This document shows, in pieces, positions 11,172 through 21,769 of a stretch of 64,000 bases of DNA; the stretch's first letter is position 1; every line of letters begins with the position of its first letter. Under the pieces are notes generated by a model. It made no database searches and had not been told where the DNA came from. It worked only from the letters and a program-made list of their open reading frames with translations. The translations under genes and the position numbers were made by a program. Source of the DNA: Odocoileus virginianus (Eukaryota > Chordata > Mammalia > Artiodactyla > Cervidae); the NCBI RefSeq assembly GCF_023699985.2, contig NC_069688.1, positions 66,040,338-66,104,337 of the forward strand, given 5' to 3'.

Positions 11172-11536
11172 TGCAGTTGCTGTCGCTGAGTCACTCAGCC
11201 GCGTCCGACTCTTTGCGACCCTGTGGACTGCAGCACGCCAGGCCTCCCTGTCCTTCACTATCTCCTGGAGTTCATCCAAGCCCATGTCCATCGAGTCGAC
11301 GATGCGATCCAACCACCTCATCTTCTGTTATCCCCTTCTCCTCCTGCCTCAATCTTTCCCAGCATCAGGGTCTTTTCAATGAGTCAGCTCTTCGCATGAG
11401 GTGGCCAAAGTACTGGAGTTTCAGCTTCAGCATCAGTCCTTCCAATGAACACCCAGGACTGATCTCCTTTAGGATGGACTGGTTGGATCTCTAGTCTCCT
11501 GCATTGCAGGCAGATTCTTTCCCATCGGAGCCACCA
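11172..11536 (-). mobile_element. Chimera: tRNA-like SINE head joined to a long BovB 3' tail
   Basis: Reading minus, the element starts with about 40 bp of Bov-tA tRNA-like head (ggctccgatgggaaag, ctgcctgcaatgcaggagac). It then switches directly to BovB sequence (gagatccaaccagtccatcc) and runs about 320 bp to the BovB 3' terminus. Ordinary Bov-tA carries only about 115 bp of Bov-A body. This may be a template-switch product or two overlapping insertions. Confidence 0.75.
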
Positions 11537-11573
11537 TTCTGACTTCACTGAATGGTGGTTAAGAAGGTAGATT

Positions 11574-11820
11574 CAGGGCTTCCCTGCTGGTCTAGTGGTG
11601 AAGAATCTGCCTGCCAATGCAGGGGACAGGGATTCGGTACCTGGTCTGGGAAGATCCCACATGTCACAGGGCAACTAAGCCCATGTGCCCAGCTATCAAA
11701 GCCTGAGCACCAGAGCCTGTGCGGCACAAGAGGCTCCTTCACATCGCAGCGGGGGAGTCGCTCCCGGTCAGTGCACGAAGCAACGAGGACCCAGAGCAGC
11801 TGAAACTAACTAAATCTTTT
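11574..11820 (+). mobile_element. CHR-L type SINE
   Basis: Head gggcttccctgctggtctag, then ctgggaagatcccacatg and the long body with caactaagcccatg and caacgaggacccagagcagc, ending in a short A-rich tail. Confidence 0.85.
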
Positions 11821-11827
11821 AAAACAA

Positions 11828-11995
11828 CAGCAGACTCAGAACCAGAATTCCAGGTCTGTTTCTCACCAGTTGTACAACGGTGGGTCAGTTACGTAACCTC
11901 TTAGTTCCTCAGTTTACTTCTCTGTGAAACAGGAATGAAACCCAAACCTCGTAGGGCTGTGAGGGTTAAACATGGTAACTCTGAGCACTACATCT
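11828..11995 (+). mobile_element. MIR SINE
   Basis: Core pattern: gttacgtaacctcttag, ttcctcagtttacttctctg, tgaaacaggaatgaaa and gtagggctgtgagggttaaa. Confidence 0.75.
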
Positions 11996-12004
11996 GATGC
12001 TTGT

Positions 12005-12125
12005 TAAACAGACTCCTGACTCCTAACCCGGGCCTGCTGAGCCTGGATCTCCAGGGCAGGGTGCTTGGGACCAGTATCTTTAATGAATAGCCAGGTGATT
12101 CTTAAATTGAGCAAGTTTTGCAAAC
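12005..12125 (+). mobile_element. MER5-type DNA transposon fragment
   Basis: Partial MER5 pattern: agactcctgactcc..., ccagtatctttaatgaa and agccaggtgattctt. Diverged and truncated. Confidence 0.45.
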
Positions 12126-12879
12126 TCAGGTAGAATCCGTGTAAAGCCCTTGGCCTTGTCTACGCTCCTTCCACAAAGGTCAGCCACAGGTTTATTAGCA
12201 GCTGGGTCTAGCTATTTGCAGATGGTACATAATGGCCTTCCTGATAAAGTTACCCAGGATGATTAATTAGCAGACACCCTAACCTATAATAAAACTTTAG
12301 ACGATATGGCTCTGTATCTACAAATAAAAATTAAGTGAACTACACATATAAGATTCGTGTACAGCACTGTTTATAAATAATACCTTAAGAGAAGGTCTTC
12401 AAAAGAAATTTAAAAAAGACACGACTCCCCTTCTTTGGAAAAATAATGCTACTAGACAGGCTATGTGCCTGGGTGCTCATATACCAAGTGCACGGAGCCA
12501 CAGGTGCATGCATGGGACACACAAGAAGTAAATGAAAGGCTCGCTCGATGGACCACAGCTTGAGGTCGGGGAGCAGCTCTCCTTCCCAGAGGAAGCACTG
12601 GGTGACTTCTGTAGTGAGAGGACCGGGGCTTCCCTGGGCGTCTGCCACGCCTGGCCTCCCACCTCAGAGCGGAACGGAGCGGCCCTGTGGTCCGTGCCCC
12701 CACCCACGTCCGCTGCCTGCCTCTTGTGTGCGGAAAACTCTAGTCGAAGGATGGGTTTAATCAGAAAAGTGACAAATGAGAAAATAACGGAAAACAGCCC
12801 CAGAGACTGAATACGAACAATCTAGGCATGGTCAAGGGCCTTCAGTTCTTTCTCGAGGGCGGCAGATAATATTCTGAGA
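12126..12879. other. Unique intronic sequence
   Basis: No exon or repeat recognised. Overlapping open frames on both strands around 12.4-12.8 kb look like chance. Confidence 0.45.
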
Positions 12880-13300
12880 TATATCCTGTGAACGGTCTTA
12901 TCGATACTAGGACACCAGGTGGGAGAAGTTAGCTACACGATGACCAGACATGACCCAGGACACGAGCTGCCACTGTTCTGAGAACTGGCCCCAGAGAAAT
13001 GAGAATGAACGGCCCCGGAACTGAGGATGAGCTGTCCCCGAAACAGCCAAGACGATGCCCGTCAGCCCGCTGAGGGCCTATCTGAAGAGCGGTCAGAGCT
13101 GCCGGCGCGGTTTCTGCAGGCCCCGCCCAGTCTGTCTGTGAGAGCGCTCACAGCTTGTCAGGGGAGGACTGGGCCTTTGCACAGACATCCACCCCCACCC
13201 CCAGCGCCGGCCCCTGAAATAAAGCAAACTTTCCACCAACCTGGCCTGTTTATTGGGTTTTGAGTGACAAGCGGCCGGACCCGCCACACACCCTCCAGTA
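12880..13300 (+). mobile_element. ERV LTR remnant with poly(A) signal
   Basis: Looks like a plus-strand class I-type LTR: a U3-like CpG-rich stretch, gagaaatgagaatgaacg, ccccgaaacagccaag, then a poly(A) signal in cctgaaataaagcaaac (AATAAA near 13217) and a U5-like segment ttgggttttgagtgacaagc. No gag, pol or env sequence adjoins it. The start is uncertain. Confidence 0.55.
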
Positions 13301-13826
13301 ACAGGAGGACTGGCCTGCCGCGCAGGGCCCGCGTCCGCCTTCAGGGCAGGAGCGTGCTCCCAGCCCGCGGCTGCGAAGGAGCTGCGTCTCCGCTGTGATT
13401 ACATGGGGACGGAGGGCTTGTCTCCCTCGCTGTTTGTTGCCCAGAAGTCTTTTTCTAGACACACGTACAGGGTCCAGGAAGCTAGCCAGGACCAATGCAG
13501 GCAAACGTGGGAGCTGATGAGCAAGCGAAAGTTCAGTTAAAAGCCCGTTTCCCTAAAGTGCATCCCCTGCTGGGCTGGGCAGATGGCAGCTTTTGACCCA
13601 GGGCATGAACAGAGCGGGCTGGGAAGGAGGGAGGTGCAGTGACCGCTGGGGTAAGCCCTGCTGTGGGAGAGAAAGCGAGGATTGGAGTCCAGCTCCTCCG
13701 TTTCCAGGCAGGGCTGCAGCAAGGAGAGACTGCCACTGCGGCCTCCGCACCTCAGCGGCCTCCCGGGCTTCCAGCTGGAGGTCAGGGGCACAATTACGGG
13801 CCTGATTTTATCATTGCTCTCAGGGT

Positions 13827-13884
13827 TAATACACACACATCAGGATGAGCTCGCGGGGCTAATACACACACATCAGGATGAGCT
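13827..13884. repeat. Short tandem duplication, 33-bp period
   Basis: A 25-bp block starting taatacacacacatcaggat occurs at 13827-13851 and again at 13860-13884, separated by cgcggggc. Confidence 0.95.
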
Positions 13885-13979
13885 GTTCTGCAGTTCAGAG
13901 GGCAGTAATCTGGGACGGGGTGGCGAGATGGGAAGACAGGCATCCCCAGCACGTCTCCTTTATATTTAGATGGCAGACC

Positions 13980-14160
13980 CTGATTTTTTTCCTTCTTTTT
14001 AGGGCCTTTATTGAACTTGTTACAATACTGCTCCCATATTATGTTTTGGTTTCTTGGCCTTGAGGCAGGTGGGGTCTTAGCTCCCCAACCAGGGATCCAA
14101 TCCGCACCCCCTGCAGTGGAAGGCGAAGTCTTAACTGCTGAACCCCCAGGGAAGCTCCTG
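13980..14160 (-). mobile_element. CHR-type SINE, subfamily with a cctttattgaact tail
   Basis: The plus strand shows the 3' extension (gggcctttattgaacttgtt, acaatactgctccc), then gtggggtcttagctcccc, accagggatccaatcc and the head near cccagggaagctcc. The same extension occurs at 23.4 and 42.6 kb, marking a shared subfamily. Confidence 0.82.
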
Positions 14161-14427
14161 GACGCTGGTCTTTTTAAATGTTACATCTTCGGTTCCAAAT
14201 GAGCAGTTTGCATGGAATGGGAATTCCATCTTGTCTCCATATTGGACACAGGCTTACAGTTCTAGGTTCTCTGTGTGTTTTGCTCATAATGCAGACCTGA
14301 CATCCGTATGGCTGGTGAGTCTCTGATGGGTGCCTTTGGTGCCCACCAACAGCTACCCAGCTACCAATTACTGTGTCTGTGTGCCCTGTCCCTCCTTCAG
14401 GGGACTTTGTTTTTGTAAGAGTTCATT

Positions 14428-14655
14428 TGCTGAAGCTCCAATACTTTGGCCACCTGATGTGAAGAGCTGACTCATTGGAAAAGACCCTGATGCTGGGAAA
14501 GATCGAGGGCAGGAGGAGAAGGAGACGACAGAGGATGAGATGGCTGGATGGCGTCACCGACTCGATGGATGTGAATTTGAGCAAGCCCTGGGAGGTAGTG
14601 ATGGGCGGGGAGACTGCTGCAGCCCACGGCGTCACAGAGAGCCACAGGTGCCCAG
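14428..14655 (+). mobile_element. BovB (RTE) LINE 3' end
   Basis: 5'-truncated: gctgaagctccaatactttg, gccacctgatgtgaagagct, aaaagaccctgatgctggg, gacagaggatgagatggctg and a terminal ccacggcgtcacagag. Confidence 0.92.
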
Positions 14656-14764
14656 CTTGTGCTGACACCCTGCAGGGTCTGGGGGATGCAACCCCCCCGG
14701 GTAGCCTAAGCTTTTGACGGACGGCTTGGGACAAATTCCGAGGGAGTCATGTATGCTCCAGGGC

Positions 14765-14900
14765 GCTGCTGTCCAACAGAATGTTCTGTGATGGTGGAAC
14801 TGTTCTAGATCCGTGCCACGCAAAACGGCGGCCATCGGCCCCAACTACTGAATCCTTGACATGTGGCCAGTGTAGTCAAGGAACTGAATGTTTAAAATCC
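14765..14900 (+). mobile_element. Old non-autonomous DNA transposon fragment
   Basis: The pattern gctgtccaacagaatgttct, gatggtggaactgttctaga, gacatgtggccagtgtag and aaggaactgaatgtttaaa is that of a common palindromic mammalian MITE. I am not sure of its name. Confidence 0.5.
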
Positions 14901-15774
14901 TGAATCAATAAGTACACACACACAGGAATGAAACAGCAGCCTCCACTAGTAAGAATGCTCAGAAACTGAGAGACAAACGCTATGTGTTAAGGTAAGTTTT
15001 ATTTTCAAGTTGCCTGAAAAGTACCTAGAAACTTTACCTTCTTTAAACTTTTGTTCCTGAAAACTGTTCCAAGAGGCATGAGTCCAATACATCTTCTTCG
15101 TAACTGGGAGACAGTGACTGTGGTCTAATTTTTCTGTGGTTTCAATTATAGGAATGTCTTAGAACCTGAACACCAGTGGATGAAGAGTGTGGATATTAAC
15201 TGTGGAAAGTGACAGGGATTGGGCTGAATTTGAACGAAGCCCAAGGAACAGCCCTAATCTTTGCAGGAACATCTTAGGATACTTGTATTCTGATTATTGA
15301 GGTTTCATTGAAACATGAATAGTATTTTAATAGTTATCCTGCCAAGATTTTTGAGGCTGAAGGACAAAAAAATTAAATTACTGTTTCATTTCATTGTATT
15401 GACTTGATGAATGTCTAAGTGGTCTAGGCCTGGTCCCCAGCCCCTGGAGGCTTCCTCTGTTCACCTCTGAGGCCAACAATGGGTTCTCTCAGGACGCCCT
15501 TGCTGTTCCCCATCGCCGACCATGATGTAAGTAGGAGAGAGTTCAGGGAGCTTCAGCTCTGGTCACTGTTGTCGTTTTTATTTTTGTGGTACTTCTGCTC
15601 TGCTACTGGGTCTTGTTCTCTTCTTGCACCTGAGCCTTGAATATAACCTGTTTGGCATCTCAATCCACTCAGATAGGAGAAGCCATCTCGACTGTATCTC
15701 TGACCCAGAACAGATGCCCCCAAACCTCAGTCCACTACGCTCTGTCCGTCGGACCAAACTCCTTTCAGAGCCTG
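14901..15774. other. Unique intronic sequence
   Basis: No repeat or exon recognised. Confidence 0.5.
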
Positions 15775-16000
15775 CCCCACATTGTTCAATAATTCATTCT
15801 ATGGACGTTTAAGGGCCCCAAGTTGCCAGCAACTATGTCAGCAGGGGCCACAAACATTACGGACACAGAGCTTCTAGGTAGAGAAAGAGACGTAGCAGGA
15901 ACAGTGAAAAGCAAACCCATCATCAAAAGCATACACAGAAAGCCAGCCGCAGGAGCCAGGTCTGAAAGCAAGTCTGTTCTGATGTGCTTTGGAGCTCAGG
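15775..16000 (-). mobile_element. L2 LINE 3' fragment
   Basis: Degraded reverse L2 pattern: aataattcattctatgga, a ggccacaaacattacgg block and gcttctaggtagagaaag. Confidence 0.45.
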
Positions 16001-16553
16001 ATACGGGACTTCAGAGAAGGGACTGAAGCACACGGTGAGCTAGGATAAAGTCACATGAACAACAAAAGTGCACCGAAGCTGCTGACCACAGACCCCAGCA
16101 GCCCCACTTCCAGGGGAAGCATCCCAGCTGCAGAAGGACTTGCTACGGGGTCTCCTGCTGACCGAGCTTCAAAAGCACAGTGGGACTTTCCCACATGACG
16201 TTCTTTGTGCCACCAAGTGAAGATCCTTACTTGATTCTACCTGAACTTCAAGAGTAGACACACGTGTGGAGTTCATCTCAAAGTGGATGGGATGGAGACC
16301 CAGGAAGGTGACTAGGCTGGGACCATGTCACTGGTGTCACTGTTTCCCATTAGGAAGAAATGGCTTTGTATTGCCCTGTATATTGCCAGAAATGATATTA
16401 ATCTAAGTGGCTAAAAATGTGAGCCTACATTCTGGAGGAACTCTCAGCTCCTGCTGCAAGAGGAAGCAGTAATATCACATGTTGAAATAATTATCATTGA
16501 TTAAAAGATTCAAACAGCAAAGTCCTCACACCCAGACACAAGACCATGGCTAC

Positions 16554-16693
16554 CTGGTGGCAAGAAGTGGATACGTGTGAACCGGGCTGAGCCAGGCCTC
16601 CTTTCTCCGTGGCATGCTGTCGTAAATAAGCAGGTCCTTCTCAGTCAGCACAACCAGGGCTGGCTTCCACTGCTTCTCACCGTCCCCGGGCAC
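16554..16693 (-). CDS. SNTB1: SNTB1 (beta-1-syntrophin) internal coding exon, PH2 domain
   Basis: On the minus strand this 140 bp segment encodes 46 codons plus two bases, beginning VPGDGEKQWKP, running through LTEKDLLIYDSMPRRKEAW and ending YPLLAT. This is the syntrophin signature in the C-terminal half of the split, second PH domain. The LTEKDLLIYDSMPRRKEAW form points to the beta-1 paralogue; SNTA1 and SNTB2 differ here. Syntrophins are cytoplasmic membrane-associated adaptors. They bind dystrophin, utrophin and dystrobrevin through the C-terminal SU/PH2 region and recruit channels and signalling proteins through a PDZ domain. The exon starts in phase 0 after a good acceptor (pyrimidine-rich, ending ttccag) and ends after two bases of an Arg codon at CCAG|GTAGCC. 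That donor matches consensus only through +3, and reading past it hits TAG at once. The open frame continues artificially upstream through intron and an antisense SINE. No other SNTB1 exon was recognised. Paralogue assignment is from family knowledge. Confidence 0.93.
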
Positions 16694-16722
16694 CTGGAAC
16701 AGAAAGTGGAGAGCCATCAGGT
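16694..16722 (-). other. SNTB1: SNTB1 exon 3' splice-site region (acceptor, pyrimidine tract, branch-point candidate)
   Basis: Read on the minus strand, the bases upstream of the exon form a pyrimidine-rich tract ending ttccag, with the AG at 16695-16694. A ctgat pentamer that fits the mammalian branch-site pattern (yUnAy) lies at 16716-16720. Its A is at 16717, 24 nt before the exon, a usual distance. Confidence 0.75.
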
Positions 16723-16807
16723 GCCAGCCTGAGACGAGAGAAGCTGGGAAGGAGAAGCTGGCAGCTCCCGTCAGAAGGCCCCACGCACAAGTGTCTTTTG
16801 GTTCAGG

Positions 16808-17008
16808 CCAGTCCCCAGGAGGCTCAGTGAATCTGCTGCCAATGCAGGAAGCACAGGAGATGCCCGTCCATCCCTGGGTCAAAAGACCCCCTGGAGGAGG
16901 AAATGGCAACCTGCTCCAGTATTCTCGCCTGGAGAATCCCAGGGACAGAGGAGCCTGGTGGCCCCAGTTCACAGAATCGCAAACAGCGGGACATGATGCG
17001 CACACGTA
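16808..17008 (+). mobile_element. Bov-tA SINE near the SNTB1 acceptor
   Basis: Diverged copy (cagtccccaggaggctcagt, ggaggaggaaatggcaacct, agcctggtggccccag). It is antisense to SNTB1 and its near edge lies about 115 bp upstream of the exon's 3' splice site. Confidence 0.9.
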
Positions 17009-17725
17009 AAATCAAAGTGAGAGTAAAGCGTTTATTGTTGCAGGATTCTGGATCCTTGAAAGTACGTTTCTCAAGGGCCCTGGTCTACAGTCAGTGCGCC
17101 GAGAAGCAGCCGGCAGCGGTGGCGTTTCCCACCCTGCCAGTCAGCACAGACAGCTCTCCTCACGGCCTCCTCACGGCGGGGCGCACGCGCAGGGGAAGAA
17201 CACGCCCAAGTGGCCCTCTGACAGAGTGCTCCGCTTTTACTATGAAATGGTAGGTCTTAAAACTTCTGAATCAATATCCAGAGACCCTAAAAATGTAGCG
17301 CAGAGGCAAACGTCTGTCTGCGCCTGCGTGAGACATCACAGCTCTTCCAAAAGCCGTTTGCTCTTTGATTGTTTCTGTGATTCAGGCACCATCTTGAAAT
17401 TCTCTTGTTTTATTAAATGTTTATTTCCATTCACGGCAAATATTTCTTTAACTCAAGGGCTAGGATGACCCGGCAGGGATCCAAGAGGATTCAAACATCG
17501 GCGGGATGTTTGGACCAGGTGACCTTTAAGGGTCCTTTCAATCCTAAGATTTAACCTGTGTAGCTCAGATCTTATTTCATGGGTCATTCCTCCTCTGTCC
17601 AGTGTTGATTTGACCAAACTCCCTAAGTGTTCTTCCATCTATGAAAATGTCTTCCTTCCCATTTTAACTCTGGGCCCTGGAGTAAATCTTTCTGATCGGT
17701 TTGGAAAAGCTCAATACTCCAGTCT

Positions 17726-17892
17726 TGCTACTTAAAGCACGGATCATGTTCCAGCAGCATCGGCATCACCTGGACGCGTGCAAGGAATGCAGAATCTCAG
17801 CTCATCCCAGACCTATTGAATCAGCATCTGCATCTTCACCAGGTCTTCAGGGGTTCATATGCTCATTAAAGATAAGAAACACTGCTCTAGAT
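17726..17892 (+). mobile_element. MER5-type DNA transposon remnant
   Basis: Pattern agcagcatcggcatcacctg, caaggaatgcagaatctcag, cagacctattgaatcagcat and gataagaaacactgctc. Confidence 0.7.
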
Positions 17893-18204
17893 GAGGTTAA
17901 GGTTGTCTCTGACTCCGGCAACTAATCCAGTGAGGGTTCAACTCTCTCTTAATGAACCACTATTCCGCATCGACTCAAAATGAAAGGAAACAGTGAACCA
18001 AGTAAACAAACTAATCAGGAAGCTAAATAAATGATAAAGCTAATTTCCTCCTTTCCTGTTCTTACCATTATCTTTTCTTAAGTGTCTCAGTGAGATCCGT
18101 GCTGAGTGGAAGCAAGTGTGTGCGGCTTTAGAAACGACTGATCAGAAAAGGCGATCTGCAGGATACGAGGGCTGCAGCTTGCAGGCAGCCTGAACCTGAG
18201 ACCC

Positions 18205-18506
18205 TGCTCCATTACTCATGCCTGTGTGACTCGGGGCAAGTTGTTATTCTCTGTGCTTCTATTTCCCCCTGATAATGATAACATCAATATGCAACAGTAT
18301 ATTCTGGAGCTAGAAGCCCTGGATATAAATCACAGCTCCACAGTGCGCTGCAAGATCCCACAAGATCAGGTGATACTGGGCAGGTCAGCGAATCTCTTTG
18401 TATCCCCGTTTCTCTATCTGTGAAATGGGGAAATAATAGGACCTATAGAGGGTGGGTGTGAAGATTGAGTTAAAATATCTAAAATGCAGAATAAACACCA
18501 TTTAGA
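18205..18506 (+). mobile_element. MIR SINE(s)
   Basis: Two MIR-like blocks: ctgtgtgactcggggcaagt with ttctatttccccctgat, then gccctggatataaatc through tctctatctgtgaaatgggg. Either two copies or one long copy with an insertion. It continues at 18842-18945 after a BovB insertion. Confidence 0.7.
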
Positions 18507-18515
18507 GCCTGTTTA

Positions 18516-18841
18516 TGAACATGAGATCAAACCAGTCAATCCTAAAGGAGATCAGTCCTGGGTGTTCACTGGAGGGACTGATGTTGAAGCTGAAACTCCA
18601 ATACTTTGGCCACCTGATGAGAAGAGCTGACTCATTGGAAAAGACCCTGATGCTGGGAAAGATTGAGGGCAGAAGGAGAAGGGGACGACAGAGGATGAGA
18701 TGGCTGGATGGCATCACCAATTCAATGGACATGAGTTTGAGTAAACTCCGGGAGTCGGTGACGGACAGGGAGGCCTGGTGTTCTGTGGTCCATGGGGTCG
18801 CAATGAGTCGCACATGACTGAGTGACTGAATGACAGCTAAG
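18516..18841 (+). mobile_element. BovB LINE 3' end inserted into MIR-containing sequence
   Basis: 5'-truncated copy starting near gagatcaaaccagtcaatcc and ending gcaatgagtcgcacatgact. A 9-bp direct repeat, gcctgttta, flanks it at 18507-18515 and 18842-18850, consistent with a target-site duplication. Confidence 0.9.
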
Positions 18842-18945
18842 GCCTGTTTAGCAGCACGGCTCTCATAAGGCTGGCGTGCAGATCAAATGAGACAGTGCAT
18901 GTTATGTGCTGCACATGGTACCTGGCAGATGCTAAAACAAGGAGA
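18842..18945 (+). mobile_element. MIR SINE, remainder after BovB insertion
   Basis: Terminal MIR pattern: cagatcaaatgagacagtgc, atggtacctggcagatgc. Confidence 0.6.
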
Positions 18946-19444
18946 GAAAATTGTGGAAGACCCACGGATGTTTAAACTTTTCAAAAAAAGGTATTCTTTG
19001 GAAATGGCAAAAATATGACAAAGTACTGACTTTCCTTGGGAAAAATGATAAGGCAAGCCAAGAATATCTTCGGTGCTGACGATTTCAATTCATCCTCCTC
19101 CCAGGAAGAATTCATTGCACAATGATCAATTTTCTCTTTCAATGCCCTTCTTCCAACAATTTCAAATAAGAATTTCCCTTTTAGAATGAAGAAATGCCCT
19201 GTAAAGTTATTAATACTAGAATATGAATGACTGCCTGGCTTATTTTCTCCTTTACGCATTTTATGCATACAAAAAAATTGAGCTCTAGCTTATTGCTTTT
19301 TCCAGCAGAACAACAGCATCTTTAAGAGATTAAAATGAATTGACAGAGAAAGCAAAGTACCAGACCATACAAGGTGAATAAGCTATGGTCTCAAGGCATA
19401 AAGTGTTTGGGGGTTGGAATAAGTTTCTTCCAGCCTCTACATTA
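18946..19444. other. Unique intronic sequence
   Basis: AT-rich intron with no recognised feature. The 95-codon minus-strand open frame has no domain I recognise. Confidence 0.5.
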
Positions 19445-19995
19445 ACCATGAAATTAAAACATACTTGCTCCTTGGAAGAAAAGCTATGACAAGCCAGACA
19501 GCATATTATAAAGAAGAGACATCACTTTGCTGATAGAGGTTCGTATAATCAAAGCCATTGTTTTTCCATTAATCATGTACAGTGAGACGTGAGAGTTGGA
19601 CCATAAAGAAGGCTGAGCACTGAAGAATTGATGCTTCTGAACTGTGGTGTTGGAGAAGACTCTTGAGAGTCCCTTGGACTGCAGGGAGATCCAACCAGTC
19701 CATCCTAAAGGAAATCAGTCCTGAATGTTCATTGGAAGGACTGAGGCTGAAGCTGAAGCTCCAATACTTTGGCCACCTGATGCGAAGAGTTGACTCATTG
19801 GAAAAGACCCTGATGCTGGGAAAGACTGAAGGCAGGAGGAGAAGGGGGTGACAGAGGATGAAATATTTGGATGGCACCAATGGACATGAGTTTGAGCAGA
19901 CTCTGAGAGACAGTGAAGGACAGGGAAGCCTGGCGTGCTGCAGTCCATGGGGGCACAGAGTCAGACACAACTGAGCGACTGAACAACAACATTAA
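19445..19995 (+). mobile_element. BovB LINE 3' fragment
   Basis: About 550 bp, from atgaaattaaaacatacttg (end of the reverse-transcriptase ORF region) through tccaaccagtccatcctaaa to the terminal cagacacaactgagcgactg. Translation shows the BovB C-terminal pattern (NQSILKEISP, KLQYFGHLMRR) with breaks. Confidence 0.93.
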
Positions 19996-20947
19996 ACTTA
20001 GTAAATTGCTTTTCCAGCTCATTACACAGGACTGGAGAAGCTGTAAACAATCCTCCCAAAGTGCCTATGTTACCTAGTCAGATCTGATCCATTGACTTTG
20101 TCTGGAACCAGTCTTCTCAACGTGAACACAACTAAGAATCCTTCTTCAAAAACAATATGAAGTTTGCAAAATAAACCTCAACAGTAAATGCCCTCAGTAA
20201 CATGCAGATCTTTCTAATTGTGGAATCATAAACTAGCCCACGTGTCAAGTGGTATACACAGGTATGAACAATTCCAAAGCCCTAAAACAGTTTGTGACTT
20301 ATTAAAAACCTCTGTTGATAGGTTAACTCTGCTACTAGAAGACTCATAGAGGGCGACCCCACCAACTCTGTGTGCAGAAGGTTCAGTCTGATACTACGTG
20401 CATGCTCAAAGGTAACAGAAGTCTGCCCATGAGGACCATTGACTTTATAAGGAGAGAAAATTCATGTTGAAGAGCAAATTTTTAAAACCATACTTTGGGT
20501 CACATGAGCTCATATTGTAAAGTCTTCCAAGGACACTTTTATTCAGGCTTGAATATTTAGGCTGTTGTTTGGTGCTACCTTCTATTACAAATCCAAATTT
20601 CCTGGCATCCAAAGATTCTTCGATGTTAATGCAACAGTTCTGGGGTTGTTTCTGCATTTTACTGAAACGTGACTCCTGAAACAGATATGACAACTTCCAC
20701 TCCAATCCCTGCTTCCTGCCATCAGATCTGCATCGACCAGAGTCTCAAGAACTGCTCAAGTTTCTAATGAAGAAGGTGAAAGGAAAAAAACAGGGAAACA
20801 GACCTTCAATTCTGAAATTAGTCTGACACACAACTGAGCTAAACCCCATGAAGAGTCATCCCACAGTCATCTCTGCAGAGCAGGAGAGACAAGGTTTACA
20901 AAACGGCAAGAAGAATCTAAGAGTAGAAACAAGTCATCGCTAAGCAT
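19996..20947. other. Unique intronic sequence
   Basis: No exon or repeat recognised. Confidence 0.5.
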
Positions 20948-20957
20948 TGAGGGAACA

Positions 20958-21245
20958 GGGACTTTCCTGGTGGTCCAGTGGTTAAGGATTTGCTTTGCAA
21001 TGCAGGGGACGTGGGTTCGATTCCTGATGGGGATACTAAGATCCCAGGAGCCGTGGAGCAACTACGCCCCTGCACCCGACCGGAGAGCTGCCGTGCTAAC
21101 CGCCGGGTGTGGGCACTTGAGGGCCTGCGAGCCACACAGACTGCACCCGCGCAGCACAACCAGAGTCCACGCATTGCAGGGGCTCCTGGGCACAGCGACT
21201 AAGACCCGACGCAGCCAAATAAACATTACAAAAAACTAAAAAAGG
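20958..21245 (+). mobile_element. CHR-L type SINE with target-site duplication
   Basis: Nearly full-length long form: gggactttcctggtggtcca head, gtgggttcgattcctg, ggagcaactacgcccc, gactaagacccgacgcagcc and an A-rich tail. Flanked by the 10-bp duplication tgagggaaca at 20948-20957 and 21246-21255. Confidence 0.92.
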
Positions 21246-21255
21246 TGAGGGAACA

Positions 21256-21345
21256 CGCAGATATAAATGTATGACATCAACAAGCTGCACACTTGGAACT
21301 CTACACAATATTCTGTGTCAATTATATCTCAATTTTAAAAGAGAT
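21256..21345 (+). mobile_element. L1 3' terminal fragment
   Basis: Pattern caagctgcacacttggaact, atattctgtgtcaattatat and ctcaattttaaaa, the terminus of an old L1. Confidence 0.55.
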
Positions 21346-21769
21346 ATTGAAGGCAGTAGTCATTGAATCCTCAGCCTGAGACAGGACTCATAAGTCATCT
21401 AGTCATAAAACAAACGTGCAACAATCAAAAGAGAGTGTATATAGGGCTGCAGCCTGGCTGGGGTCCCAGATTTTATGCCTTTATCTTCTGACAGCTCACA
21501 CCTCTGAGCAGGGTTCCTAACAAACACCGAAATACAGTTTGAAAACTGCTGACTTCATTTCCTCTAAAATATTTGAAATCTGCAGATTATTTTCAAAGAG
21601 ATGGTTTTTCCAAAATCTTTCTGTGCCCTTTCTGTAGGTATTTCAAAGAGAAGAATGATACTGTTGCCTCTTAGAGTTATACAGATAAAATGAATTCATA
21701 CACAACCGAGAGCTTAGAAAAGTGTCCTGCATACAGTAAGCAGGCAAGCCTTAAACATATTAGCTTTTC

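Larger units (their letters stand above)
1..16553 (-). other. SNTB1: SNTB1 intron downstream of the exon (partial)
   Basis: Inferred from the exon at 16554-16693. The next exon should start by completing an Arg codon and continue with a LVHSG-type PH2 sequence; none was recognised down to position 1. Content is repeats plus unique intronic sequence. Confidence 0.7.

Noticed and set aside
16696..17005. Upstream extension of the SNTB1 open frame to an ATG at 17005
   Set aside because: The extra codons are antisense Bov-tA plus intron. A proper acceptor at 16694-16695 defines the exon start.
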